This document shows, piece by piece, positions 47,907 through 56,708 of a DNA stretch of 64,000 nt. Each line of letters starts with the position of its first letter. Position 1 is the first letter of the stretch. Made by a program: the position numbers and the translations under genes. This DNA comes from Mesorhizobium sp. B2-3-12. Its GTDB lineage: Bacteria; Pseudomonadota; Alphaproteobacteria; Rhizobiales; Rhizobiaceae. The stretch is taken from the NCBI RefSeq assembly GCF_006442205.1, contig NZ_VFVR01000001.1, positions 310,001 to 374,000 of the forward strand. The letters run 5' to 3'. A model generated the notes under the pieces. The model was given only the letters and a program-made list of their open reading frames with translations. It was not told where the DNA came from and did no database searches.

Positions 47907-49346
47907 TTACGCTACCTTCTTCGAGCGATGCTTGATCAGCGCCTTCTCGAACTCGCCTACGGCGAACTCATGGCTCGCCTGGTTCTTAGCAAGCTTCTGC
48001 GGATCAAACCGCGCCATGTCGAGCACGAGGCGGTAGGCACCCGCGATGTCCCCCAAATACTGATCGAGAAACTTGACCGGGTCGGTTGCCCAAACCACTC
48101 GGTCGCTGTCAACCTCCATAAGACCCTTGAGTCCGTAGACCAGCGGCATGATCAGGCCATCAGGATACCTGTAGTTCACCGGTCGATTGAGGTAGTGAGT
48201 GGTCGGCTGGGTCGCAACGTAAGCCGTCTTATCCTTCGCCGATTCGCGGCGTGATGGATCGTACAGCTTGACGATGGTGTTCGATCCGAAGCGGTAGTTG
48301 TTCGAGTTGTACGCCTCGGGAAAGTCCTCATAGATTTTGTCGTACAGTTTCGGCAGATCGGCAAGGATATCGAAACAACTCGCTACGGTCTCATTCGTCA
48401 GTTCGTGCGTGGGCCCATCACGCGGCTCAGAAACGCTGGGGTTCATCATCAACTTGTCGAACTGCTTCGAGCACTCGCCCTTATTGCGGTAGATGTTCTG
48501 CGGGGTGACGCTGATATCGAGAGGAAGGAGTTTCGCCTCGTTCGCTCGATTCAGCGGGATCCACGCGAGTGCGAGCAGGTCTCGCACCTTGATAGGGCGA
48601 GCTTCGCTGCTCTCCCACTCGTTGCTCTTCCACTCGACCCGCGAAGCGATGGCTTCGTCAAGCCGCTCGCGTATCTCAGTGTAGAAGCCGAGCTTGTTGG
48701 ACTTCGTTTCTTGCGTAAGCTGCGCATTGTTATTTCGCGCAGCGCATATGTCGAGAACCGACATCTCAAACTGCTGAACCGCACGAACGTCGTCGGGATC
48801 GGACGGAACGAGAAGCTCAACCGGCACGAGGAATTCGAAGCGCTCTTTCACGACTTCCAGTTCCTCGCGATGCACTTCCCAAAGCTCCTTCATGTCTTCC
48901 CAAAGCGTGACGCGCACGAGTTCCCGCTCATCGGCGACGAAGCTCAACATATGAATGCCAATTGCCAGCATGTTGTGACCGCCGTCGAGGATACCTTCCG
49001 ATTCGGGGTTCTCGAAGTTCAATTCGAAGCGATTCCGCTGGAGTGCTTCGTAGCCGGAAGTACCGATCAAGATCCCCTTCGACTTAAAAGGGAAGAGCTC
49101 GGGCGTGTTCTCCAGCGATTCGAGAATCGCGGCGGTAACATTGCCGGTTTTCGCCGCTCGGGGATTCGCCTCCAGCGACACATGATCAAAGAGAGCATAT
49201 AGGTCGCGACCACGAACAAAGCCGGTGTAGCGCTTGATCCCGGCAATCGAATTCTCGCTTGAGACGCCGCTTAAGCGCTCCTCGTCACGCGGGTTTGGCT
49301 GCTCAGCAACAAGAGCGAAGCGAATGATCAACTTTGGATTATTCAT
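47907..49346 (-). CDS. AIPR-like (abortive infection phage resistance) orphan protein
   Basis: Protein of 479 residues with no close match that I can name. Its first 150 residues follow the AIPR layout: YTGFVRGRDLYALFDHV, an NPR/N element (ANPRAAKTGNVTAAILESL), a Phe-Gly-Ile strand (FPFKSKGILIGTSG) and GILDGGHNMLAIG, close to the DGGHR/DGQHR box of AIPR and DndB-type proteins. The rest is helical with a possible second domain (WESSEARPIKVRDLLALAWIPL). Base composition is visibly less G+C-rich and codon use differs from neighbours. An AAGGA site is six bases before ATG 49346. It stands alone between glmU and ccdA. Phage defence is inference from family resemblance. Confidence 0.7.
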   Translation of the reverse strand: MNNPKLIIRFALVAEQPNPRDEERLSGVSSENSIAGIKRYTGFVRGRDLYALFDHVSLEANPRAAKTGNVTAAILESLENTPELFPFKSKGILIGTSGYEALQRNRFELNFENPESEGILDGGHNMLAIGIHMLSFVADERELVRVTLWEDMKELWEVHREELEVVKERFEFLVPVELLVPSDPDDVRAVQQFEMSVLDICAARNNNAQLTQETKSNKLGFYTEIRERLDEAIASRVEWKSNEWESSEARPIKVRDLLALAWIPLNRANEAKLLPLDISVTPQNIYRNKGECSKQFDKLMMNPSVSEPRDGPTHELTNETVASCFDILADLPKLYDKIYEDFPEAYNSNNYRFGSNTIVKLYDPSRRESAKDKTAYVATQPTTHYLNRPVNYRYPDGLIMPLVYGLKGLMEVDSDRVVWATDPVKFLDQYLGDIAGAYRLVLDMARFDPQKLAKNQASHEFAVGEFEKALIKHRSKKVA

Positions 49347-49412
49347 TTCCAGTCCTTCAATTGTGAAGAGACTGGCTTCGGTTCGACGAGCGCAAAGCTA
49401 TGCGCAAACCGT

Positions 49413-49427
49413 GTCAGTATCACTGAC
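49413..49427 (-). promoter_or_regulatory. Palindromic operator candidate of the AIPR-like gene
   Basis: GTCAGT-ATC-ACTGAC is a perfect 6+3+6 palindrome 67 bases upstream of the start. Read on the minus strand it overlaps GATACT, a possible -10, with TTGAAA further upstream at a rather long 19-base spacing. The remaining flank up to ccdA (49347-49586) is AT-richer than average and has no gene. Confidence 0.35.
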
Positions 49428-49586
49428 CAATTTTGCCATTTTTCAACAGCACAATAACCGAAACCATCTCAGGCTTCATTTCAGCCTCTATCCAGAGGCG
49501 GGACGAAGGTGCACCTGATCCTGATTCCTGTCAAATTATTTTGTGGTGGAGACTGCGAGAGCCCTTCCGGACCGAGCACCCTGGGA

Positions 49587-50333
49587 TCAGCCCAGCCTTC
49601 CCAGCACCGGGAAATTCTCCAGCAACCAATACGACACCGTCTGCACGCCGCCGGTGAGGAAGAACACGCCGGCAACCACCAGCAGGGCGCCGATCGCCTT
49701 CTCGACGCGGCCAAGATGGACGCGGAACTTGCCGAGGAAGCGCATGAAGGCGCCGGAAAACAGTGCCGCGATCAGGAACGGGATGCCAAGGCCAAGCGAA
49801 TAGGCGGCAAGCAGCAACGCGCCCTCGCCCACCGTCTCGCGACCACCGGCCAGCGTCAGGATCGGGCCGAGCACCGGGCCGATGCAGGGGGTCCAGCCGA
49901 AGGCGAAAGCCAGGCCCATGACATAGGCGGCGACCGCGCTTGCGGGCTTTCCCTGCGACTGGAAGCGCGCCTCCCGCGACAGAAGCGGAATACGCAGGAT
50001 GCCGAGGAAATTCAGGCCCATCAGGATGATCAGCACGCCGGCGCCCATCGCCAGCGGCTCCTGCCAGACGCGCAGCAGCCGGCCTATGGTCGAGGCACCT
50101 GCGCCAAGTGCCACGAACACCGTGGAAAACCCGAGCACAAAGGCGATCGAGGAGTAGAGCAGCGCGCCGCGCGCGCCCTCCTTGGCGGTTGTTCCCGCAT
50201 TGCCGCGAAAATCGTCGACCGACACGCCGGCCATGTAACAGAGATAGGGCGGCACCAGCGGCAGCACGCATGGCGACAGGAACGAGATGGCCCCCGCCCC
50301 GACCGCGCTGACATAGCCGATGTCCAATGCCAT
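49587..50333 (-). CDS. Cytochrome c biogenesis protein CcdA-like
   Basis: Membrane protein of 248 residues with six hydrophobic helices. It moves reducing power from cytoplasmic thioredoxin to periplasmic partners. The paired redox cysteines of CcdA/DsbD-gamma are in SFLSPCVLPLVPPYL and FGWTPCIGPVLGP. The start MALDIGYVSAVGAGAI at 50333 is the conserved one. It is divergent from a small secreted protein gene, with tandem repeats between them. Confidence 0.9.
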   Translation of the reverse strand: MALDIGYVSAVGAGAISFLSPCVLPLVPPYLCYMAGVSVDDFRGNAGTTAKEGARGALLYSSIAFVLGFSTVFVALGAGASTIGRLLRVWQEPLAMGAGVLIILMGLNFLGILRIPLLSREARFQSQGKPASAVAAYVMGLAFAFGWTPCIGPVLGPILTLAGGRETVGEGALLLAAYSLGLGIPFLIAALFSGAFMRFLGKFRVHLGRVEKAIGALLVVAGVFFLTGGVQTVSYWLLENFPVLGRLG

Positions 50334-50404
50334 TCCAAACCTCCGACTGTTCTGGCGACGATATAGCGGCACGCGGGTTTGTCCGCCAATCACCATCATG
50401 TGGC

Positions 50405-50460
50405 AAGTCATCGCGGCCATATCATCGCAGCCAAGTCGTCGGGGCCATGTCATCGCGGCT
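50405..50460. repeat. Two tandem copies of a 28-bp sequence between ccdA and the secreted protein gene
   Basis: Copies at 50405-50432 and 50433-50460 both begin AAGT(C)(A/G)TCG and contain GGCCAT. Each is itself made of two related halves around TCATCGCGGC. They match at about 24 of 28 positions by eye. They lie in the divergent promoter gap. Confidence 0.65.
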
Positions 50461-50541
50461 CGGGAAGAAAGCACGTCAGCGGAGCGTTGACACAAGGAGG
50501 CCGCGATTTTCCGCGCGTCTTCAGACATCAAGGAGATTTCC

Positions 50542-50925
50542 ATGAAAACGATAGCCACAGGGCTGGCCGCACTGCTGCTCAGCACCGCCGCGTCCTTTGC
50601 CGCCGACGCCTGGAAGGAAGCCGAGGTCAACGGCACAAAGATCTACACCGATGCCATGGGCATGACGCTCTACACCTATGACAAGGACGAGAAGGGCAAG
50701 ACCAATTGTTACGACAAATGCGCCGCCAACTGGCCGCCGCTGAAGGCCGAGGCCGAGGCCGGCGCCAAGGCGGATGACGAATGGAGCGTTGTCGACCGTA
50801 CCGACGGCACCAAGATGTGGGCCTATGACGGCAAGCCGGTCTATACCTTCATCAAGGACAAGAAGGCCGGCGATGTGAACGGCGATGGCGTCGGCGAGGT
50901 CTGGCATATCGTCAAGGCTGACTGA
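50542..50925 (+). CDS. Small secreted protein, COG4315 lipoprotein-repeat family
   Basis: Protein of 127 residues with a signal peptide (MKTIATGLAALLLSTAASFA). The mature part has the family's two similar repeats, GMTLYTYDKDEKGKTNC and GKPVYTFIKDKKAGDVNGDG, and a CYDKCAANWPPL segment with two cysteines. There is no lipobox cysteine at the signal end, so it is probably periplasmic rather than lipid-anchored. CAAGGAGATTTCC precedes the start, a strong ribosome site. Function is unknown. Confidence 0.88.
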   Translation: MKTIATGLAALLLSTAASFAADAWKEAEVNGTKIYTDAMGMTLYTYDKDEKGKTNCYDKCAANWPPLKAEAEAGAKADDEWSVVDRTDGTKMWAYDGKPVYTFIKDKKAGDVNGDGVGEVWHIVKAD

Positions 50926-51267
50926 TTTTTCCGTCGGGAGTTCCGCCAAACAGGACTTCCACTGGCCGTCGGGCATCCCTCCAAGTCCGGCGGCCTGGTC
51001 GTAGCGGACTCGACCTGGCACATTCATGCCGACTGGACTGGCAACAAATTGAGCCTCTCCCGATCTTCCGAGGCCGGCGCCTGCCCATCCGAAAATATGT
51101 GGTCTTCTCCATACACTCTAAGAGTGTATTGCTGCCGGCATCCCCGCATTTTGGCCGCTTGCCCTTGACCGGATGCAAAAGCGCGGCCATGTGAGCGACG
51201 AACAGAACCGAGATTTCGTCGCGCGCAGCGGAATTCTTCTGCCGCATCACAGCTGATATGAGACCAC
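50926..51267. other. Intergenic region upstream of topA
   Basis: This 342-bp stretch lacks a convincing gene on either strand. In many relatives dprA precedes topA; it is not here. The main feature is the 19-bp palindrome at 51111-51129, annotated separately. A possible -35 (TTGACC near 51168) lacks a good -10. Confidence 0.5.
51111..51129. promoter_or_regulatory. Perfect 19-bp palindrome, candidate regulator site
   Basis: ATACACTCTAAGAGTGTAT has 8-bp arms around TAA. Perfect arms of this length at this size are typical of operator sites bound by homodimeric repressors. No regulator gene is adjacent; topA starts 139 bases downstream. Confidence 0.45.
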
Positions 51268-53889
51268 ATGGACGTCGTCGTCGTCGAATCGCCGGCCAAG
51301 GCGAAGACAATCAACAAATACCTGGGCAGGAACTACAAGGTTCTGGCCTCGTTCGGTCACGTCCGCGATTTGCCGGCCAAGGATGGCTCGGTGCGCCCGG
51401 AGGAGGATTTCGCCATGTCCTGGGCGGTCGACACCGCTTCGGGCAAGCGCCTTACCGACATTGCCAACGCGGTCAAGGATGCCGACGGCCTGATCCTCGC
51501 CACCGACCCGGATCGCGAAGGCGAGGCTATCTCCTGGCATGTGCTGGAGGTGCTGAAGCAGAAGCGCGCGCTGAAGGACAAGCCTGTCAGCCGCGTCGTC
51601 TTCAACGCCATCACCAAGTCGTCGGTGCTGGAAGCGATGGCCAATCCGCGCCAGATCGATGCGCCTCTCGTCGATGCCTATCTCGCCCGCCGGGCGCTGG
51701 ACTATCTCGTCGGCTTCACCCTGTCGCCGGTGCTGTGGCGCAAATTGCCGGGCGCCCGCTCGGCCGGCCGCGTCCAGTCGGTGGCGCTGCGCCTGGTCTG
51801 CGACCGCGAATCCGAGATCGAGCGCTTCATCCGCGAGGAATACTGGAACATCGCGGCAATCCTCGGCACGCCGCGCAACGAGACTTTCGAGGCGCGGCTG
51901 ACCGCGTTCGAGCGCAAGAAGCTGCAAAAACTCGACATTGCCAACAAGGCGCAGGCCGATGACATCAAGGCGATGCTCGAGGGCGCCGCCTTCAAGGCGC
52001 TGTCGGTGGAAGCCAAGCCGACCAGGCGCAATCCCGGGCCGCCCTTCACCACCTCGACGTTGCAGCAGGCCGCTTCGTCGGGCCTCGGCTTCTCGGCCAC
52101 CCGCACCATGCAGGTCGCGCAACGGCTCTATGAAGGCATGGAGATCGGCGGCGAGACCACCGGCTTGATCACCTATATGCGAACCGACGGCGTGCAGATG
52201 GCGCCTGAGGCGATCTCGGCCGCACGAGATGCCATCGCCAAGGAATTCGGCCCGAAATATCTGCCGGATCAGCCCCGCCAATACACCACCAAGGCCAAGA
52301 ACGCCCAGGAGGCGCACGAGGCGATCCGGCCGACGGATTTCATGCGCACCCCGGCGTCGGTCCGGCAATATCTCGATACCGACCAGATGCGGCTCTATGA
52401 ACTGGTCTGGAAGCGCGCCATCGCCAGCCAGATGCAGTCGGCCGAAATCGAGCGCACGACTGTCGAGATCGAGGCGGTGAACGGCGCCCGTACCGCCGAA
52501 TTGCGCGCTGTCGGTTCGGTCGTTCGCTTCGACGGCTTCATCGCCGCCTACACCGACCAGAAGGACGACGACGCCGAAGACGAGGAGAATCGCCGCCTGC
52601 CGGAAATCCGCGCCGGCGAGCAGCTCGCCCGCCGGGCGATCAACGCCACCCAGCACACCACCGAGCCGCCGCCGCGCTACTCCGAGGCGTCGCTGATCAA
52701 GAAGCTGGAAGAGCTCGGCATCGGCCGTCCCTCGACCTACACCGCGATCCTGAAGACGCTCGAAGACCGCGACTACGTCACGATCGACAAGCGCCGGCTG
52801 GTGCCGCAAGCCAAGGGCCGCCTGCTGTCGGCCTTCCTGGAAAGCTTCTTCGAGCGCTATGTGGAATATGATTTCACCGCATCGCTGGAGGAAAAGCTCG
52901 ACGAGATTTCCGACGGCAAGCTCGCCTGGAAAGACGTGCTGCGCGACTTCTGGAAGGATTTCTCCGGCGCCGTCGCGGACATCAAGGAATTGCGCGTCAC
53001 CGACGTGCTCGATGCGCTGAACGAGGAGCTGGCGCCGTTGGTTTTCCCCGCCCGCGAGGACGGCTCCAATCCGCGCATCTGCCCGAAATGCGGCACCGGC
53101 AATCTGTCGCTCAAGCTCGGCAAGTTCGGCGCCTTCGTCGGCTGCTCCAACTATCCCGAATGCTCCTTCACCCGCCAGCTCGGCGACGCCGCCAACCCCA
53201 ATGGCGAGAATGGCGGCGGCGAGGAAGGCACCAGGCTGCTGGGCAAGGATCCTTACACTGCCGAGGAAATCACGCTGCGCTCGGGCCGCTTCGGTCCCTA
53301 CATCCAGCGCGGCGACGGCAAGGAAGCCAAGCGCTCCAGCCTGCCGAAAGGCTGGACGCCTGAGTCGATCGACCATGAGAAGGCGCTGGCATTGTTGTCG
53401 CTGCCGCGCGACGTCGGAAAACACCCCGAAAGCGGCAAGATGATCTCGGCGGGTCTCGGCCGCTACGGCCCGTTCGTGCTGCATGATGGCACCTACGCCA
53501 ATGTCGACAGCATCGAGGACGTGTTCTCGATCGGTCTCAACCGTGCCGTCACGGTGATTGCCGAGAAGCAGTCCAAGGGCAAGGGTGGACGCAATGGCGG
53601 CACGCCGGCTGCCCTGAAGGAGCTTGGGGACCATCCCGGTGGCGGCGGCAAGATCGTCGTGCGCGACGGCAAATACGGCCCTTACGTGAACTACGGCAAG
53701 GTCAACGCCACGCTGCCCAAGGGCAAGGATCCGCAATCGGTGACGATCGAGGATGCGCTGGCGCTGATTGCCGAGAAGGAAGCCAAGGGCGGTGGCGGCA
53801 AGAAGCCGTTCCGCAAGGCAGCGGCGGCCAAGGCACCCGCAGCCAGGAAAACGGCGGCCAAAAAACCGGCTGCGAAGAAAAAAGGGTAG
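51268..53889 (+). CDS. topA: DNA topoisomerase I
   Basis: Type IA topoisomerase of 873 residues that relaxes negative supercoils. The TOPRIM domain opens VVVESPAKAKTINKYLG and carries ATDPDREGEAISWH. The active-site Tyr is in TGLITYMRTDG. The C-terminal part has one zinc ribbon (ICPKCGTGNLSLK, GCSNYPECSF), several repeats of GRFGPYIQRG type and a Lys/Ala-rich basic tail. It is followed six bases later by rnr, forming topA-rnr-DUF983. Confidence 0.96.
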   Translation: MDVVVVESPAKAKTINKYLGRNYKVLASFGHVRDLPAKDGSVRPEEDFAMSWAVDTASGKRLTDIANAVKDADGLILATDPDREGEAISWHVLEVLKQKRALKDKPVSRVVFNAITKSSVLEAMANPRQIDAPLVDAYLARRALDYLVGFTLSPVLWRKLPGARSAGRVQSVALRLVCDRESEIERFIREEYWNIAAILGTPRNETFEARLTAFERKKLQKLDIANKAQADDIKAMLEGAAFKALSVEAKPTRRNPGPPFTTSTLQQAASSGLGFSATRTMQVAQRLYEGMEIGGETTGLITYMRTDGVQMAPEAISAARDAIAKEFGPKYLPDQPRQYTTKAKNAQEAHEAIRPTDFMRTPASVRQYLDTDQMRLYELVWKRAIASQMQSAEIERTTVEIEAVNGARTAELRAVGSVVRFDGFIAAYTDQKDDDAEDEENRRLPEIRAGEQLARRAINATQHTTEPPPRYSEASLIKKLEELGIGRPSTYTAILKTLEDRDYVTIDKRRLVPQAKGRLLSAFLESFFERYVEYDFTASLEEKLDEISDGKLAWKDVLRDFWKDFSGAVADIKELRVTDVLDALNEELAPLVFPAREDGSNPRICPKCGTGNLSLKLGKFGAFVGCSNYPECSFTRQLGDAANPNGENGGGEEGTRLLGKDPYTAEEITLRSGRFGPYIQRGDGKEAKRSSLPKGWTPESIDHEKALALLSLPRDVGKHPESGKMISAGLGRYGPFVLHDGTYANVDSIEDVFSIGLNRAVTVIAEKQSKGKGGRNGGTPAALKELGDHPGGGGKIVVRDGKYGPYVNYGKVNATLPKGKDPQSVTIEDALALIAEKEAKGGGGKKPFRKAAAAKAPAARKTAAKKPAAKKKG

Positions 53890-53895
53890 GACGGC

Positions 53896-56202
53896 GTGGC
53901 GCGCAGGATCTCCGGACGAAGCCACGGCGATCCGCGCACCGCCGACACCAGGGCCAAGGTCAAGGACGACTATCGGCCCTCGCGTGACGAAATCCTGCGC
54001 TACATCGGCGAAAACCCCGATCGCGCCGGCAAACGCGAGATCGCCAAGGCGTTCGCGCTGCGTGGCGACGACCGCATCTGGTTGAAGGATCTCCTGCGCG
54101 ACCTGCAGGACGAAGGCGTCCTGACCCGGGAACGCAAGCGGCTGGCCCGCGTCGGCGCCCTGCCCCATGTCGCCGTGCTCGACATCTTTGGCCGCGACGG
54201 CGATGGCATCTTGCTGGCACACCCGACCGAATCGACAGGCGGCGGCGAGCCGCCGGTCGTCTCGATCCGCGTCTCGCGCGGCGGCAACGGCCCTGCGCCG
54301 GGCATCGGCGACCGCGTGCTGGCCAAGACCTTCCCGACCGACGATCCGTCAGGGCCTGCCTATACCGGCCGGGTGATGAAGATTTTCGAGAAGCGCACGG
54401 ACGCAGTGCTCGGAGTCTTCCGCGTGCTTCAGGACGGCAGCTTCCGCATCGAGCCGGTGGAGCGGCGCCAGCCCGAGCTGATCGTCGACAAGGAATTCCA
54501 GAACGGCGCCAAAAACGGCGACCTTGTCGAGGTCGAGCCCGCGCGCGCTTCCCGCTATGGGTTGCCGCGCGCCAAGGTGCTCAACGTGCTGGGTTCGCTG
54601 ACCAGCGAAAAGGCGGTCTCGATGATCGCCATCCACGCGCACGACATTCCGCACATCTTCCCGGCCGATGTCATAGCCGAATCCGAAGCCGTGAAGCCGG
54701 CGACGCTCGATCATCGCGAGGATTGGCGCGACCTGCCGTTGGTCACCATCGACCCGGCCGATGCCAAGGACCATGACGACGCGGTCTTCGCCACCCCTGA
54801 CCTCGACGAGAAGAATCCCGGCGGCGTCATCGCCACCGTCGCCATCGCCGATGTCGCCGCCTATGTCCGCTACGGCACGGCGCTCGACCGCGAGGCACTG
54901 AAGCGCGGCAATTCGGTCTATTTCCCCGATCGCGTCGTGCCTATGCTGCCCGAGCGCATCTCCAACGATCTCTGCTCGCTGCGCGAGGGCCAGGACCGTC
55001 CAGCGCTCGCCGTGCGCATGACCTTCTCCGCCGACGGCCGCAAGATCCGGCATTCCTTCCACCGCGTCATGATGAAGTCGGCGGCCAAGCTCGCCTACCC
55101 GCAGGCTCAGGCAGCGATCGACGGTGTTCCCGACGACAAGACCGGTCCGATCCTGGAGACGGTGCTGAGGCCGCTCTGGGACGCCTATGCGATCCTCAAG
55201 CGCGGTCGCGACGGCCGCCAGCCGCTCGAACTCGACCTGCCGGAGCGCAAGATCCTGCTGAAAGATGATGGCACGGTCGACCGCGTCATCGTGCCGGAGC
55301 GGCTCGACGCGCATAAATTGATCGAAGAGTTCATGATCCAGGCCAATGTCGCCGCCGCCGAAACGCTGGAGGGCAAGAAGCAGGCGCTGGTCTACCGTAT
55401 TCACGACGCGCCGTCGCTGGCCAAGCAGGAATCACTGCGTGAATTCCTGCAGACGCTCAGCCTGTCCTTGGCGCGCGGCGCCCAGATGCGGCCCAGCCAG
55501 TTCAACGGCATTCTGGAGCGCGTGCGCGGCGCCGACAATGAGGCGCTGGTCAACGAAGTGGTGCTGCGCTCACAGAGCCAGGCCGAATATTCACCCAAGA
55601 ACATCGGCCATTTCGGCCTCAACCTCAGGCGTTACGCGCATTTCACCTCGCCGATCCGCCGCTACGCCGACCTGATCGTGCACCGCGGGCTGATCGCCGC
55701 GCTCGGCCTCGGTCCGGGCGGATTGACGCAAGACGAGGAGGCCCGCCTCGAAGACGTTGCGGTGCTGATCTCCGGCACGGAACGCCGCGCCATGGCCGCC
55801 GAGCGCGACACGGTCGACAGGCTGATCTCGGCCTACCTCGCCGAGCGCATCGACGACCGCTTCGACGCCCGCATCTCCGGCGTCACCAAATCAGGACTTT
55901 TTGTCCAATTGCCGCAATATGGCGCCGATGGCTTCATACCGGTGTCAACTCTGGGCGGCGATTACTATATATACGACGAGACGGCCCGCTCCCTGTTCGG
56001 AGAACGTTCAGGCAAGGGGTATCAGCTCGCGGACCGCGTCGAGGTCCGGCTTGTCGAGGTGGCGCCGATGGCCGGCGCGATGCGTTTCGAGATGTTGACC
56101 GACCCGAAGCCCCTGCCAGGCTCCAGCAGGTCGTTTCACAAGGCTAAGGGCCGCGCCCGCGCGTCGCAATCGCGATCGGGGTCGCGCGGCAGGAGACGGT
56201 GA
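53896..56202 (+). CDS. rnr: Ribonuclease R
   Basis: Exoribonuclease of 768 residues that degrades structured RNA from the 3' end. An N-terminal winged helix (DEILRYIGENPDRAGKREIAKAFAL) and cold-shock domains precede the RNB catalytic core with VTIDPADAKDHDDAVFA (metal Asp cluster) and SPIRRYADLIVHR. A C-terminal S1 domain (SGVTKSGLFVQLPQYGADGFIPV) and a basic tail follow. The start is GTG 53896. The stop TGA overlaps the next ATG by one base. Confidence 0.94.
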   Translation: MARRISGRSHGDPRTADTRAKVKDDYRPSRDEILRYIGENPDRAGKREIAKAFALRGDDRIWLKDLLRDLQDEGVLTRERKRLARVGALPHVAVLDIFGRDGDGILLAHPTESTGGGEPPVVSIRVSRGGNGPAPGIGDRVLAKTFPTDDPSGPAYTGRVMKIFEKRTDAVLGVFRVLQDGSFRIEPVERRQPELIVDKEFQNGAKNGDLVEVEPARASRYGLPRAKVLNVLGSLTSEKAVSMIAIHAHDIPHIFPADVIAESEAVKPATLDHREDWRDLPLVTIDPADAKDHDDAVFATPDLDEKNPGGVIATVAIADVAAYVRYGTALDREALKRGNSVYFPDRVVPMLPERISNDLCSLREGQDRPALAVRMTFSADGRKIRHSFHRVMMKSAAKLAYPQAQAAIDGVPDDKTGPILETVLRPLWDAYAILKRGRDGRQPLELDLPERKILLKDDGTVDRVIVPERLDAHKLIEEFMIQANVAAAETLEGKKQALVYRIHDAPSLAKQESLREFLQTLSLSLARGAQMRPSQFNGILERVRGADNEALVNEVVLRSQSQAEYSPKNIGHFGLNLRRYAHFTSPIRRYADLIVHRGLIAALGLGPGGLTQDEEARLEDVAVLISGTERRAMAAERDTVDRLISAYLAERIDDRFDARISGVTKSGLFVQLPQYGADGFIPVSTLGGDYYIYDETARSLFGERSGKGYQLADRVEVRLVEVAPMAGAMRFEMLTDPKPLPGSSRSFHKAKGRARASQSRSGSRGRRR

Positions 56203-56636
56203 TGGAACAACAGGTTTTTGGCGGCGAACATCATTCGGGCCGGGTTGCACGCCCTCTGTGGACGGCAATGAAGCGCGGCCTGCTGGGCCGCTGCCCCAAT
56301 TGCGGCGAAGGCAAGCTGTTCCGTGGCTTCACCAAGACCGTCGAAACCTGCAGCGTCTGCGGCGAGGAGATCCATCACCATCGCGCCGACGATTTGCCTG
56401 CCTATCTGGTCATCGTCATTGTCGGCCATATCGTTCTCGGTGCCTTCATGGGCGTCGAGGCGACGTCGACCTTGTCCAGCTGGCAGCACATCCTCATCTG
56501 GGTGCCGTTGACCATCCTGCTCTCGGTGGCGCTGCTGCAACCGGTCAAAGGCGCCGTCATCGGATTGCAATGGGCGTTCTATATGCACGGGTTTGGTGGT
56601 GAAAAGGACGAGGTCGAGCCGCATGCCGGCACGTGA
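56202..56636 (+). CDS. DUF983 domain-containing protein
   Basis: Protein of 144 residues with a zinc-ribbon-like pair CPNC/CSVC (LGRCPNCGEGKLFRGF and ETCSVCGEE), then two or three transmembrane helices (YLVIVIVGHIVLGAFMGV, HILIWVPLTILLSVALLQPV). DUF983 proteins are conserved beside rnr in alphaproteobacteria, and their role is not established. ATG 56202 has a GGAGA site inside rnr and overlaps its stop by one base. Confidence 0.9.
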   Translation: MEQQVFGGEHHSGRVARPLWTAMKRGLLGRCPNCGEGKLFRGFTKTVETCSVCGEEIHHHRADDLPAYLVIVIVGHIVLGAFMGVEATSTLSSWQHILIWVPLTILLSVALLQPVKGAVIGLQWAFYMHGFGGEKDEVEPHAGT

Positions 56637-56708
56637 CGCGCCACTGGCGCAACACGCCAATCGCTAAGGCCACTTTCGCATGCAAGAAGTTTCCGCTAGG
56701 TCGAGCGT

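Noticed and set aside
47840..49505. Direct repeats flanking the AIPR-like gene as attachment sites
   Set aside because: The best shared string, TTTCAGCCT on each side, is only nine bases and could be chance.
51024..51317. A small gene on the minus strand upstream of topA
   Set aside because: It overlaps the topA start, has no ribosome site and shows no known domain.
51247..54222. A 991-codon open frame on the minus strand antisense to topA and rnr
   Set aside because: It is a by-product of high G+C codon bias opposite a fully convincing topA. The translation is low-complexity and lacks any known motif.
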